The notes: a model not told the origin generated them from the letters alone. DNA of 16,034 nucleotides from DATDCV01 sp036524155 (GCA_036524155.1 DATDCV010000034.1:1-16034); one strand, 5' to 3'; counted from the stretch's first letter, positions 1-6,459 are shown. A program made the numbers and translations.

Positions 1-103
1 GTTGAACTAAACCGCTTCGCGGCAGGGCAGGCCCTTCGGCGGTAGGGTGGGTTGTCGAGTTTTTCTTCATCTGGGTGGTGGGCTGGCTAGTGTGGCAGCA
101 CCT

Positions 104-1723
104 ATGACACCCTTACGCAGCCGTTTGATCGAGGAGATCACCCTTCGCAACTACTCGCCCCGGACCGTGGAAGCCTACGTGCACGCGGTTTACTGCCTGG
201 CGCAACACTACCACCGGTCGCCCGACACCCTGAGCGACCCCGAGTTGCGGCAGTACCTCCTGCACCTGCACCTGAATACCGGCAAATCCGCCAGCACGCT
301 CAACGTGGCCGTCAGCGGGCTGCGCTTCTTTTACCAGCGCGTGCTGCACCGGCCGTTTTATCATCTGGAGCGCGACTTGCCGCGGCCGCGCCAACCCAAA
401 CGCCGCCCCAAGGCCTACAGTCTGGCCGAGGTACGGAAGCTCATCGGGACGTGTGTCCACCCCAAGCACCGGGCCTTCCTGCTGACGGTTTACGGCGCGG
501 GCCTGCGCCTCAATGAAGCCTGTCACTTGCGCCCCGAGCACATTGAGCGCGACGCCCGGATGATCCGCGTCGAGCAGGGCAAAGGCCGCAAAGACCGCTA
601 CACCGTGTTGCCGGATTATTCCCGGCGGCACCGTCTGCCGGCCCGTCACTGGAAAGTGCTCAACGCGATGCAAGCCTGCCGCACGCCGCTGCTGGGCGGA
701 CATCAGTACTTCTGTGCCCATTGCCGGACCGCGCACTTCGCTCCGCATGGGTGCGGCAATCGGCATTGTCCCACCTGCCAGGGCATTCACAGCCGGCAAT
801 GGCTCGGCGCGCAGCAAGAGCTGCTGTTGCCCATCCCGTACTTCCACCTGGTTTTCACCCTGCCGCACGCGCTCAACCCGCTGATCCAGCAAAACCAGAA
901 GCCGCTCTATAACCTGCTGTTTGCCGCCGTGTCCGAAACGCTGCTGACCTTTGGCCGCAACAACCTCGGCGCGCAATTGGGCGTGACGGCGGTGCTGCAT
1001 ACCTGGAGCCAAACGCTGCTGGACCACTACCATCTGCACTGCATTGTCACCGGCGGCGGACCCGCGCTGGACGGCAGCCGCTGGGTCCATTCCCGGCCCG
1101 ATTACCTTTTTAACGTGGGAGCCCTCAGCCAGGTGTTCCGGGCGAAGTTGTGCCAAGGACTGCAGGCCCTTTACCAGAAGGGCGAGCTCCAGTTCCACGG
1201 GCAACTCGAGCCGCAGGGGAGTCCGGCGGCTTTTGGCAAACTGCTGCGCGAGGTTCGGGACAAAGGCTGGGTCGTTTACAGCAAGCGGCCCTTTGCCGGG
1301 CCCCGGCAGGTGCTGGCGTATCTGTCCCGCTACACCCACCGGGTGGGTATCAGCAACCGCCGCCTCCTCAACCTCGACCGCCAGTCCGGTTCCGTCGCCT
1401 TCGATTACAAAGACTACGCCCAGGGCGGGCGGCACAAGACTATGGAGTTGGGGTTGAATGAGTTTATCCGGCGCCTGTGCCTGCACTTTCTGCCGGCGCA
1501 CCTGGTGAAGATCCGGCACTATGGCCTGCTCGCCAACCGGGGCCGCGCGGAGCGGTTGGCCAAGGCCCGGGCGTTGCTGGGAGTGAGCCCGCCGCCGCCC
1601 AAGGCGCCCCAGGAGCGCACGCTTCCGCGCTGCCCGCGCTGCGGTTGGGCGGCCCTGTTCCTGGTCGAAGTGATCCCGCCGCTGCGGTGGCAGTCTCCAC
1701 CGGTTCCAACCGACACCTCATGA
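104..1723 (+). CDS. Truncated tyrosine recombinase fused in frame to IS91-family HUH transposase
   Basis: The 539-aa protein is numbered from ATG 104. A GTG at 47 would add 19 residues that do not look like either family. Residues 1-168 are a phage-integrase-type N-terminus: a SAM-like core-binding domain (SPRTVEAYV) and the start of the catalytic domain with R135 (GAGLRLNEA) and K160 (QGKGRKDRY). The sequence then passes straight into an IS91-type transposase from about residue 175 (RLPARHWKVLNAMQACRTP). That part has a zinc-binding motif (C204, C207, C217, C222, C225), the HUH pair H310/H312 (HLHC) and two tyrosines Y406/Y410 (YLSRYTHRV), so its catalytic residues look intact. The recombinase half lacks the HxxR, His/Trp and nucleophile Tyr region and should be unable to recombine DNA. 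Related elements carry recombinase and transposase as separate adjacent genes, so a deletion joining them is the simplest origin (inference). The transposase would nick and transfer a single strand in rolling-circle transposition. Confidence 0.88.
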   Translation: MTPLRSRLIEEITLRNYSPRTVEAYVHAVYCLAQHYHRSPDTLSDPELRQYLLHLHLNTGKSASTLNVAVSGLRFFYQRVLHRPFYHLERDLPRPRQPKRRPKAYSLAEVRKLIGTCVHPKHRAFLLTVYGAGLRLNEACHLRPEHIERDARMIRVEQGKGRKDRYTVLPDYSRRHRLPARHWKVLNAMQACRTPLLGGHQYFCAHCRTAHFAPHGCGNRHCPTCQGIHSRQWLGAQQELLLPIPYFHLVFTLPHALNPLIQQNQKPLYNLLFAAVSETLLTFGRNNLGAQLGVTAVLHTWSQTLLDHYHLHCIVTGGGPALDGSRWVHSRPDYLFNVGALSQVFRAKLCQGLQALYQKGELQFHGQLEPQGSPAAFGKLLREVRDKGWVVYSKRPFAGPRQVLAYLSRYTHRVGISNRRLLNLDRQSGSVAFDYKDYAQGGRHKTMELGLNEFIRRLCLHFLPAHLVKIRHYGLLANRGRAERLAKARALLGVSPPPPKAPQERTLPRCPRCGWAALFLVEVIPPLRWQSPPVPTDTS

Positions 1724-1991
1724 GCGCTCCACACCCAATCCCGGTGGTCAGGCGGCCGCGCCAACGCCTTTTCGCAGCGTCTGGCAACGGGAGATTTTTG
1801 TTTGCCTCAGCTCTGACTTGGGCACAATTTGTCTGGGATGCCCACCGGGAGCCACAGCGGGTTGCGGATCGGGCCCCGCAGAGCGGGAGCCAGACCCGCC
1901 TTATCCACCGGGGCGCTCGAGATACGGCCCCAGGCAGAAAGCTCGGACAATACAATACACTGTAACTCGGCCATCACGGGTTCAGCGGTTC
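1724..1991 (+). other. Non-coding tail after the transposase gene
   Basis: About 270 bases lie between the transposase stop and attC A. Open frames run through here on both strands, but none looks like a real protein. The stretch probably holds the replication-origin or terminus end of the IS91-like element, but I cannot fix the boundary: IS91 elements lack inverted terminal repeats. The AT-rich stretch at about 1948-1963 (ACAATACAATACACTG) is a base-composition break and a possible element end. Confidence 0.4.
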
Positions 1992-2091
1992 AGTTCAACA
2001 GCAAAGTATCCGCCATGCCCCCCAACCACTCACCAAATTCCTGCGTCCCTGTTCCCATGGGCACGGCGGATACTTTGCTTTTACGTTAGCA
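1992..2091 (+). other. attC: attC A (end of cassette 0)
   Basis: The R'' box is AGTTCAAC (1992-1999). The L arms AGCAAAGTATCCGCC (2000-2014) and GGCGGATACTTTGCT (2065-2079) are perfect reverse complements, and pairing continues for six more bases with one A/C mismatch. The R' box GTTAGCA lies at 2085-2091, with crossover between 2085 and 2086. Unlike the other sites it shows no extra unpaired base in the stem, so it belongs to a different attC type. Confidence 0.8.
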
Positions 2092-2098
2092 AGAATCA

Positions 2099-2509
2099 AT
2101 GAAAGGCTACCTCCCTCAGATTGTGTGCGGATTGAGCCTCCTGCTCGGCCTGTCGATTGGATGGTATTTCGGCTACACCCGTCCAGCTATCCGGATGCAC
2201 CGCTTGGACGAAGAGGTTCTGAAGGAAACCGGTATGTCCGGAAAGGAGGCCGCAAAGGCCGTTCCAGAGGCTCTTGCAGCTATCAAGCGCGAAGACGAAT
2301 CGACCGCTTTGGTGAGCCTAAAGGCAGTTGGAATGCTGAACCGGGGCGATATTGAAAGAGCGGAGAAGTACTTGGCCTATTGGGTCGGGAGTTATTATCG
2401 GGTGTATCAAGGTCAGGGCGGAGACTCGAACCTGCTGAAGGAAATCAAAGCTGTCGCGGCTACCAACAAATTCGTCGAGGCTGAAATCTCGAAGAATCCA
2501 GGAAAATGA
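2099..2509 (+). CDS. Cassette 1 protein, single-pass membrane protein of unknown function
   Basis: This 136-aa protein starts 14 nt inside cassette 1. Residues 6-26 (QIVCGLSLLLGLSIGWYFGY) form one hydrophobic segment, either a membrane anchor or an uncleaved signal. The rest (about 30-136) is charged and probably helical, with Ala- and Glu-rich stretches (KEAAKAVPEALAAIKRED) and a segment around 80-105 (DIERAEKYLAYWVGSYYRVY). It most likely sits at the inner membrane with a periplasmic helical domain. I recognise no family. The stop codon lies one base before the R'' box of attC B, so gene and attC form a compact cassette. No ribosome site is obvious upstream. Confidence 0.75.
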   Translation: MKGYLPQIVCGLSLLLGLSIGWYFGYTRPAIRMHRLDEEVLKETGMSGKEAAKAVPEALAAIKREDESTALVSLKAVGMLNRGDIERAEKYLAYWVGSYYRVYQGQGGDSNLLKEIKAVAATNKFVEAEISKNPGK

Positions 2510-2510
2510 A

Positions 2511-2606
2511 TGCTAACAAGCCGAGGCACCGAATGAGCGGCAAGATCGTCGGTTTGACATTCTGGCATCGGAGCATGCCGCTCATCGGTGCTCTTTGTCG
2601 TTTGCC
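2511..2606 (+). other. attC: attC B (end of cassette 1)
   Basis: R'' TGCTAAC (2511-2517) is the exact complement of GTTAGCA at the start of cassette 1 (2085-2091). The stem GCACCGAATGAGCGGCA (2526-2542) pairs with TGCCGCTCATCGGTGC (2576-2591), leaving one extra A unpaired, the extrahelical base that IntI recognises in folded attC. R' is GTTTGCC (2600-2606), with crossover at 2600|2601. The arms are nearly the same in attC D, K and L. Confidence 0.92.
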
Positions 2607-2880
2607 GTTGAATAATGAATGAGATCGAGCAACGGCAAACGTTGCGGATGAGCCTCGCCTTGTCCGCAATGGGGCGATCCACGGTCGCCCATCCCTGCAC
2701 GGGACGCCGTGCATACTCCGCCCGCGACGGCGGGCAACACGCGCCGCGCCCATTGGTAGCGACGCAGTACGGTTTGTCGCGCGCACTTCGGTACGACGGC
2801 AAACCAGGCGGATGGAGCCGCCCGGACATTGCATCTCTGAGCAATCGGAGTCCTGCGTGTCCGGCGGCTCATCCGCAACG
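2601..2880 (+). other. Cassette 2: 280-nt cassette without a convincing gene, strongly structured
   Basis: The whole cassette is 280 nt, of which 2634-2886 is its own attC. An 89-codon plus-strand frame (2615-2884) runs through the attC to a TAG formed at the junction, but its protein is Arg/Ser/Pro-rich with no domain character, so I do not call it. Three short hairpins follow one another: GGGCGA/TCGCCC (2672-2677/2685-2690), TGCACGG/CCGTGCA with loop GACG (2696-2713), and CCGCC/GGCGG (2718-2722/2729-2733). It could encode a structured RNA or simply be a long-type attC without cargo. Confidence 0.6.
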
Positions 2881-2886
2881 TTAGGC
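2634..2886 (+). other. attC: attC C (end of cassette 2), long type
   Basis: R'' GGCAAAC (2634-2640), extended to CAACGGCAAAC, is an 11-base exact complement of GTTTGCCGTTG at the cassette start (2600-2610). The stem GTTGCGGATGAGCC (2641-2654) pairs perfectly with GGCTCATCCGCAAC (2866-2879). R' is GTTAGGC (2880-2886), the textbook core, with crossover at 2880|2881. At about 250 bp it is far longer than the other sites here, because of a long central variable segment. Confidence 0.82.
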
Positions 2887-2896
2887 CCCTCTCGCA

Positions 2897-3316
2897 ATGA
2901 CTGCCGAGCTGACAGAGAAGCAGCGTTACGAAAAGCGCCGGTGGTATGTTTACGGCGGCACTTTGATCTTCCTCGTGTTCCTGACGGTTGCGGAGGTCGC
3001 ACTTTATTACTCTGAGGGTCTTGCTCCCTTATTTTATATTGCGTCCTGCATGACCATCGGCGGCGGCGTCCTTGCTTGGTGCATCTACGATAGTTTAGCG
3101 AGAGGTTTTCATCTTTCGTCCCGATACCGATGGTGGATTGGGATGCTCGGTCCGATATTTGTTCCGGCCTATTTTTGCCAGAGCAGAGGCGTGCGGGAGT
3201 CTGCAAAATCAGTGTTTGGTTTGGTGCTGTATGCACCGTTCTATGCCGCTTTTTACGCTACATGGTACCTGACTGTGGGCGTAATGACATGGATGGGTTA
3301 TTTCTCACGGGGATGA
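2897..3316 (+). CDS. Cassette 3 protein, multi-pass membrane protein of unknown function
   Basis: This 139-aa protein has about four hydrophobic segments: 15-36 (VYGGTLIFLVFLTVAEVALYY), 43-64 (FYIASCMTIGGGVLAWCIY), 76-95 (IGMLGPIFVPAYFC) and 104-132 (FGLVLYAPFYAAFYATWYLTVG). The N-terminus is charged (MTAELTEKQRYEKRR), which favours a cytoplasmic N-terminus. It looks like a small inner-membrane protein; I recognise no family. The ATG lies 16 nt after the 2880|2881 cassette boundary. The stop is about 15 nt before the R'' box of attC D, so it fills the cassette. Its AT-richer coding sequence differs from the GC-rich genes after 11.7 kb. Confidence 0.78.
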   Translation: MTAELTEKQRYEKRRWYVYGGTLIFLVFLTVAEVALYYSEGLAPLFYIASCMTIGGGVLAWCIYDSLARGFHLSSRYRWWIGMLGPIFVPAYFCQSRGVRESAKSVFGLVLYAPFYAAFYATWYLTVGVMTWMGYFSRG

Positions 3317-3331
3317 GCGAACATTTGCCAT

Positions 3332-3428
3332 GGCCTAACAAGCCGAGCCACCGAATGAGCGGCAATAACATCAATTTGAAATTCGAGCATCGGGACGTGC
3401 CGCTCATCGGTGCTCTTGGTCGTTCGGC
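3332..3428 (+). other. attC: attC D (end of cassette 3)
   Basis: R'' GGCCTAAC (3332-3339) is an 8-base exact complement of GTTAGGCC at the start of cassette 3. The stem CACCGAATGAGCGGCA pairs with TGCCGCTCATCGGTG with one extra unpaired A. R' is GTTCGGC (3422-3428), with crossover at 3422|3423. It belongs to the same sub-family as attC B, K and L. Confidence 0.92.
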
Positions 3429-3438
3429 GTAGAAGACA

Positions 3439-3828
3439 ATGCAGCCAGAGATTCTACCGCCGCCGTGGTCACTGTTCCTCGCACTGTGGGTTCTGTGGTT
3501 CCGTGCAGCACTAGCTTCTGCGGCAGGATATTTCCTGTGTCGCTCCCGCAATTGGCTTGCACTTGTCGTCGCGTGTATCGCGGCTTACTGGGCTTACAAC
3601 TCGATTAGTCTAATGGTTGTATTCCGAAAGGAGCTCTTGAACGCGGACGGGGGGTTGCGCTACATGGTTCAGGCGTATATCGCCCTGCTCCTGCCGTACT
3701 GCTTTATGTTGCTTGGATTGCTGTTGAAGCGAAAAGGGAACGCCGAACCCGCCGCTTCACCTAATGTCGGCCCCGCGTCGCCTGAGGCGAGCTCGGAGGC
3801 CGGGAAGGGGCCGCCATCGGTGAGCTAA
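3439..3828 (+). CDS. Cassette 4 protein, three-helix membrane protein whose tail is encoded by attC
   Basis: This 129-aa protein has three predicted membrane helices: about 10-33 (WSLFLALWVLWFRAALASAAGYF), 39-60 (WLALVVACIAAYWAYNSISLMV) and 77-97 (AYIALLLPYCFMLLGLLL). After KRKGN the last 28 or so residues are Pro/Ala/Ser/Gly-rich (PAASPNVGPASPEASSEAGK) and are encoded by attC E, which begins at residue 101. The tail is therefore recombination-site DNA read as a disordered C-terminus. No family is recognised. The ATG is 16 nt inside the cassette. Topology suggests an inner-membrane protein with a cytoplasmic positively charged loop after the last helix. Confidence 0.75.
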   Translation: MQPEILPPPWSLFLALWVLWFRAALASAAGYFLCRSRNWLALVVACIAAYWAYNSISLMVVFRKELLNADGGLRYMVQAYIALLLPYCFMLLGLLLKRKGNAEPAASPNVGPASPEASSEAGKGPPSVS

Positions 3829-3837
3829 ACGTTAAGC
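3741..3837 (+). other. attC: attC E (end of cassette 4), overlaps coding sequence
   Basis: R'' CGCCGAAC (3741-3748) is the exact complement of GTTCGGCG at the cassette 4 start (3422-3429). On the 5' arm GCTTCACC (with one extra T) pairs with GGTGAGC (3819-3825), and the pairing extends inward through ATG and CGGCCCC with a few mismatches. R' is GTTAAGC (3831-3837), with crossover at 3831|3832. The cassette 4 gene reads through almost all of it. Confidence 0.85.
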
Positions 3838-3846
3838 CTTTCCCCT

Positions 3847-4569
3847 ATGACCAAAAAAGTATCCAAGGCCCGAGAGACTTTCATCACAAAGGCGGAAAAT
3901 GCTTTGAAGCGCTCACTCACTCCTGATGAGCGCAGGATGGTCTTGGGCTTTGATGAGGAGGTAGTGAAGTTTGCTGTAGAATCGTTCAGCAACCAAGAGA
4001 TCGCCGGGATGCTGGACGAAGGCGACACGGTCGAGTTCCTTGAGCAGCTAGCCCGTGGGCCTGGCTCGCTCCACGCAAACAGGCAGAAGCTTCTGAGGTT
4101 CCTTGGTCCAAAGGCACGGAAGGTGGTCGGAGCACTCGAGCTTGATTCTGAGCTGGAGCGCTTTGGCGGATGGCTCCTTGGGCTGTTGCGGGATGAACCG
4201 CCGTCGGCGGGCATACGCGCCCTGAACTTTGGACTCTTCGAGGGAGACCACGGATGCAAGCTCTACGTCACCGGCGCAAATCGCTACGACGAGCACGATT
4301 CCGACTGGGCATGCGCTAATGATTGGTGGCCGGAGCGTCGCTATGCCCCTGTGGAGGTATTTTCTGATCTTTATGGCAGGTTGCGCAAAATAGAAACGGA
4401 ATCCTGGGTTGTTGCACAGGCCGTAGCCATCCTCCTCATCAAAGCCTTCTTCGAGAAGCATGGACTGGAGGTCAAGAAGGTGTTGGGGAAAAGGAAACTT
4501 TTCATTGCCTCGGGTTTTGACGATGGAGATCTTTATGCCATTAAGACGGCATTCACCCGAGCGGCTTAA
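3847..4569 (+). CDS. Cassette 5 protein, soluble, unknown function (immunity-like C-terminal half?)
   Basis: This 240-aa protein has no signal peptide or membrane helix and should be cytoplasmic. Residues 1-105 are helical and charged (KARETFITKAENALKRSLTPDERR). From about 120 there is a distinct segment, RALNFGLFEGDHGCKLYVTG, followed by YDEHDSDWACANDWWPERRY. Acidic 'YDxxDxDWAC' strings of this kind occur in small proteins near polymorphic-toxin and immunity loci, but that is recollection and not proof. The C-terminus (KAFFEKHGLEVKKVLGKRKL) is basic and helical. It is the longest clearly soluble product in the array. The start is 15 nt inside the cassette, and the stop TAA overlaps the R'' box of attC F (GCTTAAC), so the attC supplies the stop. 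Confidence 0.78.
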   Translation: MTKKVSKARETFITKAENALKRSLTPDERRMVLGFDEEVVKFAVESFSNQEIAGMLDEGDTVEFLEQLARGPGSLHANRQKLLRFLGPKARKVVGALELDSELERFGGWLLGLLRDEPPSAGIRALNFGLFEGDHGCKLYVTGANRYDEHDSDWACANDWWPERRYAPVEVFSDLYGRLRKIETESWVVAQAVAILLIKAFFEKHGLEVKKVLGKRKLFIASGFDDGDLYAIKTAFTRAA

Positions 4570-4665
4570 CCCCAGCATTCAGCGGATGGGAGCCAGCCGT
4601 TCAGGTCAGTGGCAATTCGAGCGTCGGTGGCGGCTGGCTCCCACCGCTGATGCTGAGCGTTGGAT
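4564..4665 (+). other. attC: attC F (end of cassette 5)
   Basis: R'' GCTTAAC (4564-4570) is complementary to GTTAAGC at 3831-3837. The 5' arm CAGCATTCAGCGG, continuing ATGGGAGCCAGCCG, pairs over 25 bp with CGGCTGGCTCCC and ACCGCTGATGCTG, leaving an extra T and an extra A unpaired. R' is GTTGGAT (4659-4665), with crossover at 4659|4660. The arms are almost the same as those of attC M. Confidence 0.93.
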
Positions 4666-4692
4666 GATTTGCGCGACGTGAATGGATTCGTG

Positions 4693-5526
4693 ATGGGAAA
4701 GCGACGAACAGTCTTGGTATCTGTTGCCGGCGTCCTGGTCGCGAGCGCGTACGGCTTCTTGCTCTATGCGGTCACCGAGCCCTGGCGCGTTTACGGCAAC
4801 GACTATCTCCCGTTCGTCTGGGCTATCCCTGCGTTTCTGGGAGCCGCTGCCATCGCGACTGCCAGCATTCGTTGGCCAAGGTGTTGGCCTCTGGTTGTCT
4901 TGCTTGTTCCGCTGTTCCTTGTAGCGAGGCAGCAGATCATCAACCGGCGGCTTTCTGACTGTGTCACGTCTTGCGGGAACCATTCCTCATTCTGGGGTCC
5001 CTTGGAGTTCGACGGGGATACGGCGCTCCCCAGCTCTGCGGAGTTTGCCGAGTTCCTGGTGGCATCGCACAAGGATGAGCCGTTGCCACCGTTACAGGGT
5101 ACGCGCTGTCCAGGCTACAAGAGAGCGGGAACCACGACGGGCATTGTATTCGTTGGTGGAGGGTTGCGTCTCGCATCCCTTGCGGACAACGAGGTCTTGG
5201 TGGCTTTCTGTTCGTGGAAGTGCCATCCAATTCCCTACGACCATCAACACTGCCTTGTCTGGGAATGCGCCGATGTGAACGGGACGTACAGGGGGATGTT
5301 CAGACGGCACTGCTCGGAAACAAAGGACATGATTGGCAGGATCCAAAAGGCACTTGAGCAGGCTAATCGGGGGCTTGTTCCATATTCCCGAGAGGCGTGC
5401 ACGCTGCTCACGGATGAGTTACAGAAGAGAAAAAGACGAGGCATCCAACCAATCACTTCAGCCAAGGCCGGGGGAGCGTGCTCGGGTCCGCTTCGCGGTT
5501 GGCGCCTTGCAGCCCGGCCTGGCTGA
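4693..5526 (+). CDS. Cassette 6 protein, membrane-anchored Cys-rich protein of unknown function
   Basis: I start this 277-aa protein at ATG 4693, just before the Lys/Arg-rich N-terminus and first helix. A TTG at 4660 sits on the crossover and would add 11 unremarkable residues. Helices lie at about 7-27 (VLVSVAGVLVASAYGFLLYAV), 43-60 (VWAIPAFLGAAAIATASI) and 65-82 (WPLVVLLVPLFLVA). The remainder, about 85-250, carries over ten cysteines, several in close pairs (DCVTSC, FCSWKC, HCLVWEC), which suggests an exported disulfide-bonded domain. Residues from 251 on (ATCCAAC onward) are encoded by attC G, giving a GR-rich tail. No family is recognised. Confidence 0.75.
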   Translation: MGKRRTVLVSVAGVLVASAYGFLLYAVTEPWRVYGNDYLPFVWAIPAFLGAAAIATASIRWPRCWPLVVLLVPLFLVARQQIINRRLSDCVTSCGNHSSFWGPLEFDGDTALPSSAEFAEFLVASHKDEPLPPLQGTRCPGYKRAGTTTGIVFVGGGLRLASLADNEVLVAFCSWKCHPIPYDHQHCLVWECADVNGTYRGMFRRHCSETKDMIGRIQKALEQANRGLVPYSREACTLLTDELQKRKRRGIQPITSAKAGGACSGPLRGWRLAARPG

Positions 5527-5541
5527 GTTTTATCGTTCGCC
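5443..5541 (+). other. attC: attC G (end of cassette 6), overlaps coding sequence
   Basis: R'' ATCCAAC (5443-5449) is complementary to GTTGGAT at 4659-4665. The 5' arm CTTCAGCCAAGGCCGGG pairs with CCCGGCCTGGCTGAG, leaving an extra T and an extra A. R' is GTTCGCC (5535-5541), with crossover at 5535|5536. The stop of the cassette 6 gene (TGA, 5524-5526) is inside the right arm. Confidence 0.92.
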
Positions 5542-5943
5542 ATGAGGTTTGCGATTGCCATTTTGACCGTTATTTTTTGCAGCTCGTGTTCGACTGTTGA
5601 CCACAGGCGCGCGAGCTCCGACAGCGCCGTTAAATTTGTCACTCTGCCGCAGTTGGCAGTCGCAGGCGTTGAGGTTGGTGACGGTCTTGAAAAGAACGAG
5701 GCGGCAGCGGTGTCATCGGCATATTTCCGTGCGTATATCTCCGTCTGCGGGATGACGGATGTTCCTTTGGAACGTGGAGAGTTTTGGTGCGTGCAGATCT
5801 GGGGCGGGTACGCTGGTAATTCGGATTTTGGGCGCCTGTGGCTATCGAAGGATGGACACCGAGTTCTTCTTGAGCTACCAAAGGCTGGGCTCCCGCGGAG
5901 CAGCAGGCTGAAACTGGCACATTATGGGGTGACCTGTGACTGA
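5542..5943 (+). CDS. Cassette 7 protein, putative lipoprotein
   Basis: This 133-aa protein begins with a lipoprotein-type signal, MRFAIAILTVIFCSSCS, with the likely lipidated cysteine at 16 (C13 is an alternative). The mature part includes a run of beta-like segments: VKFVTLPQLAVAGVEVGDG, AYISVCGMTDVPLERGEFWC and GRLWLSKDGHRVLLELP. No family is recognised; role unknown, probably anchored in a membrane facing the periplasm. The ATG is only 6 nt after the cassette crossover, so any ribosome site must lie in the preceding attC (GGCTGAG at 5521-5527 is a weak candidate). Translation may thus depend on which cassette sits upstream. Confidence 0.75.
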   Translation: MRFAIAILTVIFCSSCSTVDHRRASSDSAVKFVTLPQLAVAGVEVGDGLEKNEAAAVSSAYFRAYISVCGMTDVPLERGEFWCVQIWGGYAGNSDFGRLWLSKDGHRVLLELPKAGLPRSSRLKLAHYGVTCD

Positions 5944-5949
5944 AGGGTT

Positions 5950-6051
5950 GGCGAACCCGCAGAGTGGAGCGAACGGGAGGCAGCCCTTCAGCTCTGAGAC
6001 GAATCGAACGCCAGCGACGGCGGGCTCCCCTCGCTGACCTCCGCGTCAAGC
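5950..6051 (+). other. attC: attC H (end of cassette 7), partly decayed
   Basis: R'' GGCGAAC (5950-5956) is an exact complement of GTTCGCC at the cassette 7 start. The arms align only with several mismatches (AGCGAACGGGAG against CTCCCCTCGCT, again with an extra A). The R' position reads GTCAAGC (6045-6051) in place of GTTRRRY. This looks like a mutated, perhaps inactive site. No cassette beginning TCAAGC with a matching R'' follows. Confidence 0.68.
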
Positions 6052-6326
6052 ACAACCCCGACCCACCCCACGTCGCCACACCAGCAAGCGGACGGTGGCT
6101 TTGAAAGGGGCGCAGACGCTGTGGGAGACGACGTAAGGAGTCTCTATTATTTGTGCGACCGCGACGGACAAGATCAGAGTCTCCTTACGTCGTCTCCTAC
6201 AATGGTCTAAGGCGCCGCCTGGCTGAGGATTTGGTGGCTGACCCCCCAACCTCGTCAGGGGTGGGCTGTCATTGGAACACAAACCTCTTCTCCAGGGGAG
6301 GAAAGGGAACGAAGGGGCAGTGGGGT
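6052..6326. other. Non-coding stretch with a hairpin repeat
   Basis: About 275 bases sit between the decayed attC H and the promoter module. I see no credible gene. The stretch holds the 80-bp inverted repeat at 6121-6200 and, near 6285-6320, a purine-rich phrase (AAGGGAACGAAG) that recurs at about 7590 in the portal relic, pointing to dispersed repeat debris. Confidence 0.5.
6121..6200. repeat. Long inverted repeat, MITE- or REP-like
   Basis: GTGGGAGACGACGTAAGGAG (6121-6140) and CTCCTTACGTCGTCTCCTAC (6181-6200) are reverse complements at 19 of 20 positions, separated by a 40-nt spacer whose ends can pair further (TCTCT/AGAGT, one mismatch). It looks like a compact non-coding mobile repeat or a stable hairpin. 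No target duplication is evident. Confidence 0.75.
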
Positions 6327-6449
6327 GGCCGTTTTTGCAGGGTTGACGTGAGTGCTGATCGGCGTATAAACATCTAATTATGAGGATCCTCGATGGAAGA
6401 TCGGATCCGAGTGATAGACGAACCACTGGTCCGTTGATCCATTGTTGAA
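6327..6449 (+). promoter_or_regulatory. Promoter/insertion-site module, copy 1 (Pc/attI-like)
   Basis: The -35 TTGACG (6343-6348), 16-bp spacer and -10 TATAAA (6365-6370) form a strong sigma-70 promoter facing cassette 8. The module aligns without gaps, from GGCC at 6327 for about 65 nt, with 8554 onward (shared GTTGACGT, GGCGTATAA, CATCT, ATGAGGA and CCTCG). It contains the palindrome GAGGATCCTC (6381-6390). It ends where cassette 8 begins (TTAGGCC, 6450), though the base before the crossover is A, not G. A promoter abutting the first cassette is the layout of integron Pc-attI; no integrase gene is present beside it. Confidence 0.65.
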
Positions 6450-6459
6450 TTAGGCCACT

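Larger units (their letters stand above)
1..2085 (+). other. Gene cassette 0 (carries the IS91/recombinase fusion)
   Basis: The window opens with GTTGAACT, the exact reverse complement of AGTTCAAC at 1992-1999, the R'' box of attC A. In an integron cassette the 5' end (after G|TT) and the R'' box of the same cassette's attC are complementary, because they form one attC in the free circle. This suggests the cassette starts at base 1 or 2 and ends at the 2085|2086 crossover. What lies upstream is outside the window, so the 5' end is inferred from complementarity alone. At about 2.1 kb it is much larger than its neighbours, as expected if an IS91-like element inserted into or was captured by a cassette. 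The short GC-rich leader 1-103 has small palindromes (such as CCGCTTCGCGG at 11-21) but no gene. Confidence 0.6.

Noticed and set aside
113..1519. Long open minus-strand frame (468 aa) opposite the fusion gene
   Set aside because: Antisense shadow of a GC-rich gene; its protein is Gln/Val/Ala/Arg-rich with no domain, while the plus strand is clearly a recombinase and transposase.
2615..2884. 89-aa frame filling cassette 2
   Set aside because: It runs through the attC palindrome and ends at a stop formed at the crossover; composition looks random, and hairpins explain the sequence better.
2460..3236. 258-aa minus-strand frame across cassettes 2 and 3
   Set aside because: It crosses an attC site and opposes a clear membrane-protein gene; Arg/Ser-rich shadow.
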